This document shows, piece by piece, positions 9,167 through 19,151 of a stretch of DNA of 64,000 bases. This stretch comes from Planctomycetia bacterium (GTDB lineage Bacteria > Planctomycetota > Planctomycetia > Pirellulales > UBA1268), in assembly GCA_026401035.1 (NCBI GenBank), contig JAPLNR010000064.1:47705-111704 (forward strand). The letters run 5' to 3'. The notes below the pieces were generated by a model that saw nothing but the letters and a program-made list of their open reading frames with translations, was not told where the DNA came from and searched no databases. Position 1 is the first letter of the stretch. Each line of letters begins with the position of its first letter. The position numbers and the translations under genes are program-made.

Positions 9167-9191
9167 TGGGTGTTTTTGACGGGAGTGGGCA

Positions 9192-10895
9192 CTAGCGAGG
9201 GAGCGGCACGGATCCCGGGATCGGGAATCCCGGTGGGAGTTGTGGCAGCGGCACGCCGGCGGGACCGGCCGGCGCCGCCGGGGCGCCGCTCAGAGTGGCC
9301 ACGGCCTTGAGCACGCCGGCATCCGCCGAAAGCCGCGTGACGAGGCCACGGTCGATCGGCCGCACGAAGAGTTGCAACAGCGACGAGTCGGCCGTGTCGG
9401 CCCGTTCGGCGGCAGCGAGGATCTGCGGCCCCGCGCCCCGATCCGCCGCGTAGCCGAGCACGCGGTTCAGCGCCACCTGCACATTGGCGATCGGCTTCGC
9501 CTCCGGATCCGCGCGGCCGCTGGCCGCCAGCGCCGCCGTGATGCGTTGCTGCAGGTCGCCGCCGACGAGCACGAAGGCATACTCATCGGCGACGGCGAGC
9601 GTGAGATCGAGCGACTTCCCGAGCTGTTTGGCAACCGGCGAGTCGCCGAGTTCGACGGCGATCGTATGGAGATTGGCGGGGCCCGCCTTGCCGCTGTCGA
9701 ATTTCACGCTGACACCGGCGGGCAGCCCGGCCTGAGGGCCAAACATCTTCTTCACCCGCTGCTCGAGTGCCGCGCCATCCTTCACCCGCACACCGGCCGT
9801 GATGGCCGGCAGCGGCGCCTGCTCGGAGCTGGTAGTCGTGTCGACCGCCACGGCGGCGTCGATGCCGCCGCTCTTGAGCGTGGCGGACAACAGTTCGCGG
9901 AGGAGGCTCGCGATCGTGCGGGTGAGCGGATCGGCGCTCTCCTTTGGCAACGACTGGTCGAGCGCCTCCATCACCTGCGCCTGGGTGGCTTCGGATACCG
10001 ACTGCGCCACATAGCCGCGGATCGCCGGGCTCTTGCCGTTGGCCGCCGCCGGCGTGGCCACCGTGAGCGTGCCGTTACCGGCCGCCGCAAACGCCGTCGC
10101 CGACACCGATCCCGCCAACGCCACCGAACGATTCTCCACGAAGACGGTATTGCTCTCGGCGTCGATCGACAGGCCCAGCGAGAGCGACTCCGTCTGCCGC
10201 AGACCCGCCAGCCCGGCCTTCAGCGCATCGGTGTCGACCGGTTGGCCCTGCGCGGCCGAAGCGGCCGACGCCTGCTCGAGCGCGGATTCGAGCTGCTTGC
10301 GCACGGCGGCCGACATCCGGCCCGGAAAGACCTCCACGCCGAGCGTGTAGTCCTTGGCGACGGCCGCCAGCGCCGGCCCGGGATCGGCCGCACCGCCCGG
10401 CATGCCGACAGGCGCGATCACGGCCCAGCCGTCGCGTTCGGTGATCTCGAGCAGCAGGCCGCTCGGCAGCGTGATCCGCCGCTTGGTGCCGTCGGTTTCC
10501 ACCGGACCGGTCACGGACTGCAGCGATGCAAGCAGTTTGTCGAGGTCCTTGACGGGCACGAATCCGTGCAGGGCGATGTCGGTGCCGTCGCTGGTGACCA
10601 CCGCCCCGAGAGGTCGCTTCACGTCGAGTCCGCTGAGACCGCGGCCCTGCGTGGCGAGCAGCAGCACCGATTCGAGCATGCCGGCGAGGCCGGGGTTGTC
10701 GATCTGGTTGCCAAGCCAGCCGAGCTGCTTCTTGAGATCGCCATAGCTGTCGAACGCGGCGACGAGCAGCACCGTGCGTTCGGCCGCCGCGGCGCGGGAG
10801 CGGCCGCCTGCCGACAGCAGGCAGGCGAGGCTGCAGGCGGCGACGATACAGCCGTGCAGGATGTTGATCGACCGACCGCGGCGTGGCAAACGCAT
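9192..10895 (-). CDS. Secreted protein of unrecognised family
   Basis: A 567-residue protein with a basic N-terminus and hydrophobic signal segment (CIVAACSLACLLSA) ending in an Ala-rich cleavage region. The mature part is rich in Ala, Leu and Val, with alternating helix-like and beta-like stretches (for example HGFVPVKDLDKLLASLQSV). It ends in a proline-rich tail (PQLPPGFPIPGSVPLPR). No catalytic motif is recognised. Proteins of this composition recur in planctomycete genomes without assigned function. It lies 25 nt upstream of lysA on the same strand, which need not imply a functional link. Confidence 0.75.
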   Translation of the reverse strand: MRLPRRGRSINILHGCIVAACSLACLLSAGGRSRAAAAERTVLLVAAFDSYGDLKKQLGWLGNQIDNPGLAGMLESVLLLATQGRGLSGLDVKRPLGAVVTSDGTDIALHGFVPVKDLDKLLASLQSVTGPVETDGTKRRITLPSGLLLEITERDGWAVIAPVGMPGGAADPGPALAAVAKDYTLGVEVFPGRMSAAVRKQLESALEQASAASAAQGQPVDTDALKAGLAGLRQTESLSLGLSIDAESNTVFVENRSVALAGSVSATAFAAAGNGTLTVATPAAANGKSPAIRGYVAQSVSEATQAQVMEALDQSLPKESADPLTRTIASLLRELLSATLKSGGIDAAVAVDTTTSSEQAPLPAITAGVRVKDGAALEQRVKKMFGPQAGLPAGVSVKFDSGKAGPANLHTIAVELGDSPVAKQLGKSLDLTLAVADEYAFVLVGGDLQQRITAALAASGRADPEAKPIANVQVALNRVLGYAADRGAGPQILAAAERADTADSSLLQLFVRPIDRGLVTRLSADAGVLKAVATLSGAPAAPAGPAGVPLPQLPPGFPIPGSVPLPR

Positions 10896-11025
10896 GGCAA
10901 AGGGCTCCTTCGGTGGGAAGTCGGGCCCTGCAGTTTAGCAGGTGCGCCGGAGGCTTGGTGGTTCGCGGCGCGCCGGCGCCCGACTGCATACCGGCGGCCC
11001 GCGAAAACCGGTATTCTCCACCGGC

Positions 11026-11934
11026 ATGCAGCCCAGCGAAGAGTCTTTCGACCGGCGTCTCGATCTGCCATCGGCGCCGCCGCTGCGGCCACGCTGGCGG
11101 CTGCGGCCGCAGGCGCTGCTCTATCTCGCGACGGCCGCCACGACGTTCGCGGCCGGGGTGGCCGGCTGGCAGCCGCTGGTGCTCGGGCTCGACGATCAGC
11201 TGGCGGAGCAGATCGGACCGCACTGGCAGCGGGGGCTCGTCTACATGATCGCCGTGATGGCGGTGCTGTCGGCGCACGAGGCCGGCCACTTCATCGCCGC
11301 GCGGCTGCACCGCATTCCGGCGACGCTCCCCTTTTTCATTCCCGTGCCCGTGCTGCTCACCGGCACGCTCGGCGCGGTGATCGGCATGGAGGGCTCGCGG
11401 GCCAGCCGCCGGCAACTCTTCGACATCGCGATCGCCGGGCCGATCGCGGGTCTCGTCGTCGCCCTGCCGGTGCTGGCCGCCGGCATGCTCTTCGGGACGG
11501 CCGCCGCCAACAGCCCGTTTGCCACCCCGCCGGTCGCGCAGTGGATGCTGCGGCTCCTGCGGCCCGACATCGCCGCGGCTGGGAGCATCGAGCCCAACGC
11601 CCTCTTCATGGCCGGCTGGGTGGGCCTGCTCGTCACCGGACTCAACATGATCCCCGTCAGCCAGCTCGATGGCGGCCATGTGAGCTTCGCCATCTTCGGC
11701 GCGCGGGCCAACTGGATCGCCCGCGCCATCCTGCTCCTGTCGATCGCGGCCATCGTCGTGCTCGGCCGCTACAACTGGATCGCGATGGTCGTGATCGTGG
11801 CGCTCATGGGCACCGACCATCCGCCGATTCGTGATGACGGTCGGCCGCTGGGCCTCGCGCGGACGATGCTCGGCCTCTTCTCCCTGCTGATCCCGATCGT
11901 CACGTTCATGCCCGAACCGCTGTTGATCGATTGA
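11026..11934 (+). CDS. Site-2 protease family (M50) membrane metallopeptidase
   Basis: A 302-residue integral membrane protease. The zinc motif HEAGH is at residues 84-88 in a transmembrane helix, and the partner motif with the third ligand is the later SQLDGGHVSF. About six hydrophobic helices are visible. There is no PDZ insertion and no long periplasmic domain, so it resembles compact S2P/YdiL-neighbouring M50 proteins rather than RseP. The start ATG at 11026 is chosen because the upstream in-frame residues are not membrane-like. It is divergent from the preceding secreted protein and convergent with the next one. The substrate is unknown. Confidence 0.88.
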   Translation: MQPSEESFDRRLDLPSAPPLRPRWRLRPQALLYLATAATTFAAGVAGWQPLVLGLDDQLAEQIGPHWQRGLVYMIAVMAVLSAHEAGHFIAARLHRIPATLPFFIPVPVLLTGTLGAVIGMEGSRASRRQLFDIAIAGPIAGLVVALPVLAAGMLFGTAAANSPFATPPVAQWMLRLLRPDIAAAGSIEPNALFMAGWVGLLVTGLNMIPVSQLDGGHVSFAIFGARANWIARAILLLSIAAIVVLGRYNWIAMVVIVALMGTDHPPIRDDGRPLGLARTMLGLFSLLIPIVTFMPEPLLID

Positions 11935-11945
11935 GATCGGGCCGG

Positions 11946-13805
11946 TCAGTCGGCCGCGGCCCGCCGCAGAGAGACCGTCAGCGCGCCGTCGTTGTCGGCC
12001 AGCTGCGTCCAGTCGTCGGCGCAGCGCAGGAAGAGCTGCCCGTCGGACGGAGCCACGAACGTGCCTGTCGAGCCGAGCGGAATCTCCGCGCCGAGCGCGT
12101 AGTCGTGAAACACCGCGCCCACGAGCCCGCCGTGGCCGGCGCCGTCGCCGGCGGCAGACTGCGGCTGGCCCGCCTGCGCCGTCCGCCATGTGCCCTCGGC
12201 CGTCAGTTCGTATGTCACGCCCTGTTCCAGACGTAGGCCGCTCGCCTGCCAGCCGCCCGCCGCCCGCACCGTGGCCTTCAGGCTGCCGCCGGCCGGGAGC
12301 GCACGAAACTTCGCCTTCCATGGCCAGGCGGCGAGATCCGCGCGAAAGCCATTGCCGACCGTTTTCAGGAACTGGTCGTATTCGAACGAGACTTCCCTGG
12401 CGACCGGGCCGTAGACCGACTCGAACGACACGTCGGGCCGCTCTTCCATCAGCGCGATCGCCAGCGGCTTGAAGCGGTCGGCATAGTTGGGGTTGTTGGC
12501 GAGCATGTGGCAGAGGGCCCACCGCCAGGCGTAGTCCTGCCACGTGCCCGACGGCGTCCGCCCCGGCACGGCGATCTCGAGCAGGCCCCGCTTCGGTTCG
12601 GCCTTCTGCAAATACGCCATCACGCCGGGCCCGACGTCGACCGCCTGCTGCCCCTCCCGCCAGTAGTTGCCCATCTCAGCCACGCCTTCGGCGAGCCACG
12701 TGGGGCCGGTCGATCCGAAAGCGAGGTGGCAGAAGCCGTGCGTGCACTCGTGCTGGATTACGCCGTGGTCGGCGCAGGAATAGAGCGTCGCCTTCCGCTG
12801 GTCGCCGAGCGACGCGTTGAAGCAGACGCCGGCCTGCTCCCGGATCTTGGCGACGCCGTCGGGCTCCGGGAGCGTGCCGGCGGGCCAGACCGCGAGATCA
12901 TGGACGACGAATCCCTCGACCACGCCCCGCGGCCCGCGACCGAAATAGCGCTCGAGCAGGCCGGCCATCCGTTCGAGCTTGTCGAGAATGATCCGCGCCT
13001 CGCGGTCGGAGACGTCCGACAGAAAGGCGAAGTGCGGTGAACGGATCAGCCGCGGCTCCTGCTTCGGCTCGGCGGAGAGGCCGCGGTATTTGTTGGCCAG
13101 CGCATCGTCGCCACGTTCCTCGAGGGCGGTGCCGGCGACGTTCTCGACGACGAGCGACTTGGCGACCACGTCGCCGGTGTCGAGCCGCACCGCGTCGAGG
13201 CTCACGATCTTCGCCCCCGGCTCGATCCGCCGCAGGTCGCTGCTCTTCAGCCGGCCCGTGGCGGTCTTGGCCAGCCTGAAGGAGAGCGTGGTCTTGCGGT
13301 GAAACGCGGCCGCATCCGGCAGTTGCACCACCAGGCGGCCCTTCGACGCCTGCTTGACGGCGGCCGTGACCCCGCAGTCGGCGAAGTCCGTCGGGCTCTG
13401 CGGCTCGTCGGCCATCGTCACCCCGGCCTGCGCCTCGTCGGCATCGATGAGCGTCAGTGCGACCACGTCTGCGTCGGCCTTGCCGCCGCGATTGAGCCGC
13501 GTGTGGAAACGGACCATCTGTCCGGGCTTGAGTTTTGCGATCTCGAACACGCCGGCGATCTCGATCTCCGCCGGGAAGGCGAGCAGCGTGCCGTCGGCGA
13601 GCGCCACGCCCCGTTCGTCGTTGGCCTGAACGCGGACCTCGACGCGGCCGCCGGCGTCGTCACGCACGGTGAGCCGCCCCGCCGCGACGGCTTCGACGGT
13701 GCCGGTGAGTCGCAACTGCTCGGTGGCCGTGAGCTGCGCGGCGAGCGGCGCCGCAACCGCTGCCTGAATCAGGCCGGCAGCCATCCATGCCATGTGTGTT
13801 CGCAA
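11946..13805 (-). CDS. Secreted gluzincin-like protein with C-terminal beta domain
   Basis: A 619-residue protein with signal peptide ([18 protein letters not shown]). Residues ~25-110 hold beta-rich segments typical of an OB-like N-terminal module. The middle has a metallopeptidase-like site: IQHECTHGF (HExxH) followed by [10 protein letters not shown], which supplies a candidate third ligand Glu, as in DUF1570-type planctomycete proteins. The last ~120 residues ([13 protein letters not shown] ... [17 protein letters not shown]) look like a PA-IL/galactose-binding-like beta sandwich. A secreted protease or peptidase-derived binding protein is inferred; activity is unproven. Confidence 0.8.
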   Translation of the reverse strand: MRTHMAWMAAGLIQAAVAAPLAAQLTATEQLRLTGTVEAVAAGRLTVRDDAGGRVEVRVQANDERGVALADGTLLAFPAEIEIAGVFEIAKLKPGQMVRFHTRLNRGGKADADVVALTLIDADEAQAGVTMADEPQSPTDFADCGVTAAVKQASKGRLVVQLPDAAAFHRKTTLSFRLAKTATGRLKSSDLRRIEPGAKIVSLDAVRLDTGDVVAKSLVVENVAGTALEERGDDALANKYRGLSAEPKQEPRLIRSPHFAFLSDVSDREARIILDKLERMAGLLERYFGRGPRGVVEGFVVHDLAVWPAGTLPEPDGVAKIREQAGVCFNASLGDQRKATLYSCADHGVIQHECTHGFCHLAFGSTGPTWLAEGVAEMGNYWREGQQAVDVGPGVMAYLQKAEPKRGLLEIAVPGRTPSGTWQDYAWRWALCHMLANNPNYADRFKPLAIALMEERPDVSFESVYGPVAREVSFEYDQFLKTVGNGFRADLAAWPWKAKFRALPAGGSLKATVRAAGGWQASGLRLEQGVTYELTAEGTWRTAQAGQPQSAAGDGAGHGGLVGAVFHDYALGAEIPLGSTGTFVAPSDGQLFLRCADDWTQLADNDGALTVSLRRAAAD

Positions 13806-13985
13806 GGCCGCGCCTCCGGAGAGTGTTCGGCCTACAGTCTATGGCAGCGCACGTTCCGGGATGGCCGGGGAAAAACCCGCCGCCCGCGAGCCTGCCGTGG
13901 CTGTTCGTTGACGCTGGCCGTCCGGCGTTCCACAATTCGACATCGGATCCGGACCATCGCCCCGCACGCTTTCAGGAGGATCGCC

Positions 13986-15269
13986 GTGAGCATCGCATCG
14001 CAAGGCACACCCAATTTCGTGGAGCAGGACGATCCCGAGGTGTGGTCGGCCATCGCCGCGGAGCAGACCCGCCAGCAGGAAGGCCTGGAGATGATCGCCA
14101 GCGAAAACTTCACGAGCCCCGCCGTGATGCAGGCGGTTGGCAGCGTGCTGACCAATAAATATGCCGAGGGCTACCCCGGCCACCGCTACTACGGCGGCTG
14201 CGAGTTTGTCGACAAGGTCGAGGACCTCGCCCGCGAGCGGCTCAAGGCCCTCTTCGGGGCCGAGCACGTCAACGTGCAGCCACATTCGGGCAGCCAGGCC
14301 AACTCCGCCGTCTATCTCATGGCGATCCAGCCCGGCGACACCGTGCTCGCCTTCGACCTGGCCCACGGCGGCCATCTCACCCACGGCATGAAGCTCAACA
14401 GCTCCGGCATCCTCTATCGCTTCGTCCACTACGGTGTCCGCCGCGACAACCATCTGCTCGACTTCGACCAGATCGCGAGCCTGGCCCGGGAGCACAAGCC
14501 GAAACTCATCATCGCCGGTGCGAGCGCCTACCCGCGCGAGATCCCGCACGGCCGCTTCGCCGAGATCGCCCGCGAGGTGGGGGCCAAACTGATGGTCGAC
14601 ATGGCCCACTACGCGGGGCTCGTCGCCGCCGGCATCCACGACAACCCGGTGCCCGTCGCCGACTTCGTCACGAGCACCACCCACAAGACGCTCCGCGGAC
14701 CCCGCGGCGGCATCGCGATGTGCCGTGCCGAAAATGCCAAGGCGCTCGACCGCTCGGTGTTTCCGGGGACGCAGGGCGGTCCGTTGATGCACGTCATCGC
14801 CGGAAAGGCCGTGGCGTTTGCCGAGGCGCTCAAGCCCGACTTCAAGCAGTATGCGCAGCAGGTGGTCGAAAACGCCCGCCTGCTCGCGGCGGAATTGGCC
14901 GCCGGCGGCGTGAAGCTCGTGAGCGGCGGCACCGACAACCACCTCATGCTCGTCGACGTCACGCCGCTGGGCATCGGCGGCAAGCTCGCCGAGGAGACGC
15001 TCGACCGCTGCGGCATCACCTGCAACAAGAACATGATCCCGTTCGACGAGCGGAAGCCGATGGATCCCTCCGGCATCCGGCTCGGCACACCGGCGCTCAC
15101 GACCCGCGGCATGGGCACCGACGAGATGAAGCAGGTCGCGGCCTGGATCCTCCGCGTGCTCAAGGCCCCGACCGACGAGAAGGTGCTCGAGTCGACGAAG
15201 CGCGACGTCGCGGAGCTCGCCGAACAGTTTCCCGTCCCGGCCGCGAAGCTCGAGCCGACCGAAAGGTGA
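13986..15269 (+). CDS. glyA: Serine hydroxymethyltransferase
   Basis: A 427-residue PLP enzyme interconverting serine and glycine while loading tetrahydrofolate with a one-carbon unit. The sequence shows [31 protein letters not shown] and the PLP lysine in [14 protein letters not shown]. The start is GTG at 13986, immediately after AGGAGG with ideal spacing; the open frame upstream is not homologous. It begins an operon with the agmatine-degradation genes (10-nt gap to aguB). Confidence 0.98.
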   Translation: MSIASQGTPNFVEQDDPEVWSAIAAEQTRQQEGLEMIASENFTSPAVMQAVGSVLTNKYAEGYPGHRYYGGCEFVDKVEDLARERLKALFGAEHVNVQPHSGSQANSAVYLMAIQPGDTVLAFDLAHGGHLTHGMKLNSSGILYRFVHYGVRRDNHLLDFDQIASLAREHKPKLIIAGASAYPREIPHGRFAEIAREVGAKLMVDMAHYAGLVAAGIHDNPVPVADFVTSTTHKTLRGPRGGIAMCRAENAKALDRSVFPGTQGGPLMHVIAGKAVAFAEALKPDFKQYAQQVVENARLLAAELAAGGVKLVSGGTDNHLMLVDVTPLGIGGKLAEETLDRCGITCNKNMIPFDERKPMDPSGIRLGTPALTTRGMGTDEMKQVAAWILRVLKAPTDEKVLESTKRDVAELAEQFPVPAAKLEPTER

Positions 15270-15279
15270 GCGGTCGATC

Positions 15280-16146
15280 ATGAGCCGAATCGTCAGGGTT
15301 GGGCTCGTGCAGTCGGCGTGCACTCCGTCGCGGGAGGCGAATGTCGCGCAGGCGCTCGACGGCATCGCCGCGGCGGCACGGGGCGGCGCGGAGGTCGTTT
15401 GCCTGCAGGAGCTCTTCGCCGGCGAATATCCCTGCCAGAGCGAGGATCACGAGCAGTTTGGTGCCGCCGAGGCGGTGCCGGGGCCGCTCACGGAGCGACT
15501 CGCCCAGGCCGCGCGGCAGCACGGCGTGGTGCTCGTGGGGAGCGTGTTCGAACGCCGCACGGCGGGGCTCTTCCACAATACGGCCGTGGTGTTCGACGCC
15601 GACGGCTCGACGGCCGGCGTCTACCGCAAGATGCACATTCCCGACGATCCACACTATTACGAGAAGTTTTATTTCGCGCCGGGTGACACGGGCTTCATGG
15701 CCGTGCCGACATCGCGGCTGAAAGTCGGCCCGCTCGTCTGCTGGGATCAGTGGTATCCCGAGGCGGCGCGGCTCACGGCCATGGCCGGCGCCGACGCGCT
15801 CTTCTATCCCACGGCGATCGGCTGGCTCGACGGCGAGGAGCATCTGCACCGCGAGCAGTATGAATCCTGGGACACGATGCTCAGGAGCCACGCCATCGCC
15901 AACGGCGTGTTCGTGGTGGCGGTGAACCGCACGGGCCGCGAAGGGGAGTTGCGGTTCTGGGGCGCGAGCGTGGTCTATGCGCCCAACGGCGAGCAGCTCG
16001 TGAAGGCGGGCCATGATTCGGCCGAGTCCATCGTCGTCGAGTGCGATCTCGACCGCATCGAATGGTCGCGGACGCGGTGGCCGTTTTTTCGCGACCGCCG
16101 CATCGACGCCTACGGCGCTCTGCTGAAACGCTGGGGCAACGCATGA
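15280..16146 (+). CDS. aguB: N-carbamoylputrescine amidase (nitrilase superfamily)
   Basis: A 288-residue carbon-nitrogen hydrolase that would release putrescine, CO2 and ammonia from N-carbamoylputrescine. The nitrilase triad is visible: Glu in LQELFAGEYPCQ, Lys in YRKMHIPDDPHYYEKFYF and Cys in GPLVCWDQWYPEAARL. The wording of these motifs is that of the plant/bacterial AguB branch. It overlaps aguA by four bases (ATGA), so the two steps are translationally coupled, which strongly supports the substrate call. Confidence 0.95.
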   Translation: MSRIVRVGLVQSACTPSREANVAQALDGIAAAARGGAEVVCLQELFAGEYPCQSEDHEQFGAAEAVPGPLTERLAQAARQHGVVLVGSVFERRTAGLFHNTAVVFDADGSTAGVYRKMHIPDDPHYYEKFYFAPGDTGFMAVPTSRLKVGPLVCWDQWYPEAARLTAMAGADALFYPTAIGWLDGEEHLHREQYESWDTMLRSHAIANGVFVVAVNRTGREGELRFWGASVVYAPNGEQLVKAGHDSAESIVVECDLDRIEWSRTRWPFFRDRRIDAYGALLKRWGNA

Positions 16147-17219
16147 CCACTCCCGACGGTGCCGCCGCGCTTGGCTACCGGCTCGCGGCCGAATGGGAGC
16201 CGCATGCGGCCACCTGGCTTGCCTGGCCGCATCGCCAGGCGACCTGGCTCGGCGACTTCGCCGAGATCCCGCCGGTGTTCGAGAAGATCGCGCGGCTGCT
16301 CGCCGGCTACGAACCGGTGAAGGTGGTGGCCTCCGGCGCGGTGCTCGACCTGGCCCGCGGGCGGCTCGGCGGCGTCGGCAATGTGGAACTCGTCGACCTC
16401 CCCACCAACGACGCCTGGCTGCGCGACACGGGGCCGGTGTTTCTCGTGCCGAAATCCGGAGAGCGGGTCGGCCAGTCTCCCGGGCCGGCCGCCGTCGGCT
16501 GGGAGTGGAACGCCTGGGGCGGCAAGTATCCGCCGTGGGACGACGACGCGCGGCTGGCACGATCGATCTGCCGGCGGCTGGGCCTGCGGGTCTTCGAGGG
16601 CGGGCTCGTGCTCGAAGGGGGCGCGATCGAGACCGACGGCGAAGGCACGCTGCTGGTCAACCATCGCTGCGTCGAGGATCCCGCCCGCAACCCGGGCGTG
16701 ACACGGGCGCGGCTCGAGCAGGTGCTCTGCGAACGCCTGGGCGTCGACCGCGTGCTCTGGGTCGGCGGCGAACTCGCCGGCGACGACACCGACGGCCACA
16801 TCGATCAGCTCGCGCGATTCGTCGCGCCCGGCCGCGTGGTGGCCGCGCGGCAGCCCGACCGGAGCGATCCGAATCACGAATCGCTCGAGGCCAATCTGCA
16901 ACTCCTGCGATCACTCGTCGACGCGCAGGGCCGCCGGCTCGAGGTCATCCCGATCGACATCCCGCCGCGGTTCATATTCAGGGGCACGCAACTGCCGGCG
17001 AGCCATCTGAATTTCTACGTGGCCAACGGCGTGGTCGCGGCGCCGGTGTTTCTCGGCCCCACCGACGAGGCCGCGTTGCGGACGCTCGAGGAGTGTTTTC
17101 CGGGCCGCACGATCGAGCCCGTTGCCTGCAATGAATTGATCCGCGGCCGCGGCGCCCTGCACTGCATCACGCGAGACCAGCCGGCCGTCTTTCTCGGGGG
17201 GGATGCAGTGACAGGCTGA
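16143..17219 (+). CDS. aguA: Agmatine deiminase
   Basis: A 358-residue peptidyl-arginine-deiminase-fold enzyme that hydrolyses agmatine to N-carbamoylputrescine. The N-terminal EWEPHAATWLAWPH, the acidic TNDAWLRDTGP, the DTDGHIDQLARF histidine and the C-terminal catalytic cysteine in GRGALHCIT are all present; most relatives have GGG where this has GRG. The ATG overlaps the aguB stop. The last residues (AVTG) and the stop TGA are encoded by a REP-like repeat starting at 17210, so the natural C-terminus may have been altered by repeat insertion. Confidence 0.95.
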   Translation: MTTPDGAAALGYRLAAEWEPHAATWLAWPHRQATWLGDFAEIPPVFEKIARLLAGYEPVKVVASGAVLDLARGRLGGVGNVELVDLPTNDAWLRDTGPVFLVPKSGERVGQSPGPAAVGWEWNAWGGKYPPWDDDARLARSICRRLGLRVFEGGLVLEGGAIETDGEGTLLVNHRCVEDPARNPGVTRARLEQVLCERLGVDRVLWVGGELAGDDTDGHIDQLARFVAPGRVVAARQPDRSDPNHESLEANLQLLRSLVDAQGRRLEVIPIDIPPRFIFRGTQLPASHLNFYVANGVVAAPVFLGPTDEAALRTLEECFPGRTIEPVACNELIRGRGALHCITRDQPAVFLGGDAVTG

Positions 17220-17233
17220 AGCCTGTCCTACTT
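17210..17233. repeat. REP-like hairpin repeat at the aguA stop
   Basis: This single copy of the dispersed element contains GACAGGCTGAAGCCTGTC, a palindrome with a short centre, followed by CTACTT. It overlaps the last codons and stop of aguA and matches the copies at 4512, 34286 and 60133. Confidence 0.85.
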
Positions 17234-17325
17234 TGCCGGGCGGTTCTGACCTTGCCCCGGGGTTCCGGGTTCGCGACGATTAACGCAGTTTCGGTGGCTC
17301 GTTTTCCGCGCAGAGGGTTTGGCAC

Positions 17326-17814
17326 ATGGAACAGATGGCATCGCTGGCTCAGGGGTTTGTTTCGCTGCTCTCGCGGCTGATGATCGCGGCCATCTTTCTA
17401 GCCAGCGCCATCGGCAACAAGATTCCCCAGTTTCAGGCGACGGCGAATTACATGCAGACCGAAGGGGTGCCCAACCCCAAGCTCGCCCTCTTCGGCGCGA
17501 TCGGCCTGCTGCTGCTCGGTGGCCTGTCGGTGGTCGCCGGGGCCTGGACGCGGATCGGTGCGCTTTTCCTGCTCGTGTTCCTCGCGGCAGCCACGTTTTA
17601 CTTCCACGACTTCTGGAAATTCTCCGATCCCACGCAGCAGCAACTGCAGACGATCCAGTTCATGAAGAACCTGGCGATCGGCGGCGGGCTGCTCTCGCTC
17701 ATTGCCTACGGTGGCGGACCGTGGAGCGTCGATGGCTGGATCAGCAAGCGCCGCGAAGAGGTCGAGTCGGGAGTGCCGGCGGCAAAGCCGCGGGTGACGG
17801 CCAAGGCGTCGTAG
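17326..17814 (+). CDS. DoxX family membrane protein
   Basis: A 162-residue protein with four hydrophobic segments and the DoxX-family layout: an N-terminal helix with LMIAAIFLASAIGNKI, a short loop with MQTEGVPNP, then LGGLSVVAGAWTRIGALFL and FHDFWKF. DoxX relatives are linked to quinone or thiosulfate oxidation and to redox stress. No specific role can be set here. The start ATG at 17326 is the first with a family-like N-terminus; another ATG lies three codons in. Confidence 0.85.
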   Translation: MEQMASLAQGFVSLLSRLMIAAIFLASAIGNKIPQFQATANYMQTEGVPNPKLALFGAIGLLLLGGLSVVAGAWTRIGALFLLVFLAAATFYFHDFWKFSDPTQQQLQTIQFMKNLAIGGGLLSLIAYGGGPWSVDGWISKRREEVESGVPAAKPRVTAKAS

Positions 17815-17851
17815 TGACAACGCGGGTGTGCCTTCGGGGGCAGTACCAATC

Positions 17852-19027
17852 ATGAGACTCATCACCACACTGGCATTGGCCGCGGTCCTGCAGACGGCAG
17901 CCGCCGGGGCCAGGGAGCAGCAGACAGCCACGATGCAGAAACCCACCGTGACCACGTTCGGAAAACTTCCCGATGGCCGGGAAGCGCATCTCTACACGCT
18001 CGAGGTGCCCGGTGGCTGGAAGGCGACGGTCACCGACTATGGGGCCATCCTGACCGGGTTGCACGTGCCGGCCGGTGGCGGCGGGGCGGCTGAAAAGACC
18101 ATCGACGTCGTGCTGGGCTTCGACACGCTCGCGGGCTACCTCGCCGGCCACCCCTATTTCGGTGCGATCTGCGGCCGTGTGTCGAACCGCATCGCCGCCG
18201 GCAGCTTCGAACTCGACGGGAAGAAGTTCCAGCTCGCGAAGAACAACGGCGCGAACCACCTCCACGGCGGCGACGTCGGATTCGACAAGCAGCTCTGGCG
18301 GGCCACTCCGCGGCTCACGGACCGCGGGCCGGCGGTCGAACTAGAGATGGTGTCGCCCGCCGGCGACGAGGGCTATCCGGGCGCGCTGACGACCAAGGTG
18401 ATCTACACACTCACGCCCGCGGGCGAACTCGACATCGACATGACGGCGACGACCGATGCCCCGACGATCGTGAACCTCGTCCATCATTCGTATTGGAACC
18501 TTGCCGGCCACGCCGCGGGCACGATCCGCGGCCACGAGTTGTCCGTTGCGGCCGATCGCTATCTGCCCGTGGACGACGGCGGCATTCCCACCGGGGCGCT
18601 GGCGCCCGTCGCGGGTACGCCCTTCGATTTCCGTCCGGAACAGAAGCCGGCCGCCACGCTCGGCGCCGCAATCGATCGGCTGCCGCCCGGCACGGACGGC
18701 AAGAATCCCGGCGGGGTCGACCATAATTTTCTCGTGCGTGGCTGGCAGCCGGACGGCAGGCTGCACGAGGTCGCTGTGCTGCGAGATCCCAAGAGCGGCC
18801 GCAGCATGGCGCTCTTCTCCGATCAGCCGGGTATCCAGGTCTACACCGGCAACTACCTCGACGGCACGCTGACGGGGAAGGGCGGGGCGGTCTATGCCAG
18901 GCAGACGGGCGTCTGCCTCGAGACCCAGAAATATCCCGACAGCGTCCACCATCCTGAGTGGCCGACCGTGCGGCTCGATCCTGGTCAGACCTACCGCCAG
19001 CGGATGACACACCGCTTCACGCCGTGA
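17852..19027 (+). CDS. Secreted aldose 1-epimerase
   Basis: A 391-residue galactose mutarotase-like protein with a signal peptide (ITTLALAAVLQTAAAGA), so it acts outside the cytoplasm. Catalytic features are NHLHGGDVGFDK, the histidine in VHHSYWNLAG and the glutamate in GVCLETQKYPDS. The ATG at 17852 gives a clean signal peptide; a start eight codons upstream (17828) is possible. An exported epimerase suggests use of extracellular sugars. It lies 37 nt after the DoxX gene and may be co-transcribed. Confidence 0.93.
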   Translation: MRLITTLALAAVLQTAAAGAREQQTATMQKPTVTTFGKLPDGREAHLYTLEVPGGWKATVTDYGAILTGLHVPAGGGGAAEKTIDVVLGFDTLAGYLAGHPYFGAICGRVSNRIAAGSFELDGKKFQLAKNNGANHLHGGDVGFDKQLWRATPRLTDRGPAVELEMVSPAGDEGYPGALTTKVIYTLTPAGELDIDMTATTDAPTIVNLVHHSYWNLAGHAAGTIRGHELSVAADRYLPVDDGGIPTGALAPVAGTPFDFRPEQKPAATLGAAIDRLPPGTDGKNPGGVDHNFLVRGWQPDGRLHEVAVLRDPKSGRSMALFSDQPGIQVYTGNYLDGTLTGKGGAVYARQTGVCLETQKYPDSVHHPEWPTVRLDPGQTYRQRMTHRFTP

Positions 19028-19151
19028 TCTGACGGGGGCCTGTTCGCAATCGGGAATGAGCATTGGTAGTCTCCTGAACCGTTGGCTTGACGGTTGTCTG
19101 GACCGTCGGCCGTGCCGGCGGTGGCCGTGAAATCCGGAGGGTGCGGGCGAG

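Noticed and set aside
10075..12543. Minus-strand frame of about 820 codons across three genes
   Set aside because: It overlaps two real minus-strand genes in another frame and the M50 gene in antisense; composition is typical of spurious GC-rich frames.
13839..15365. Minus-strand frame opposite glyA
   Set aside because: glyA is certain on the other strand; this translation has no motif.
19028..19151. Possible small RNA between the epimerase and rhomboid genes
   Set aside because: Short GC-rich gap with no stable symmetrical stem or promoter-terminator pair that I could point to.
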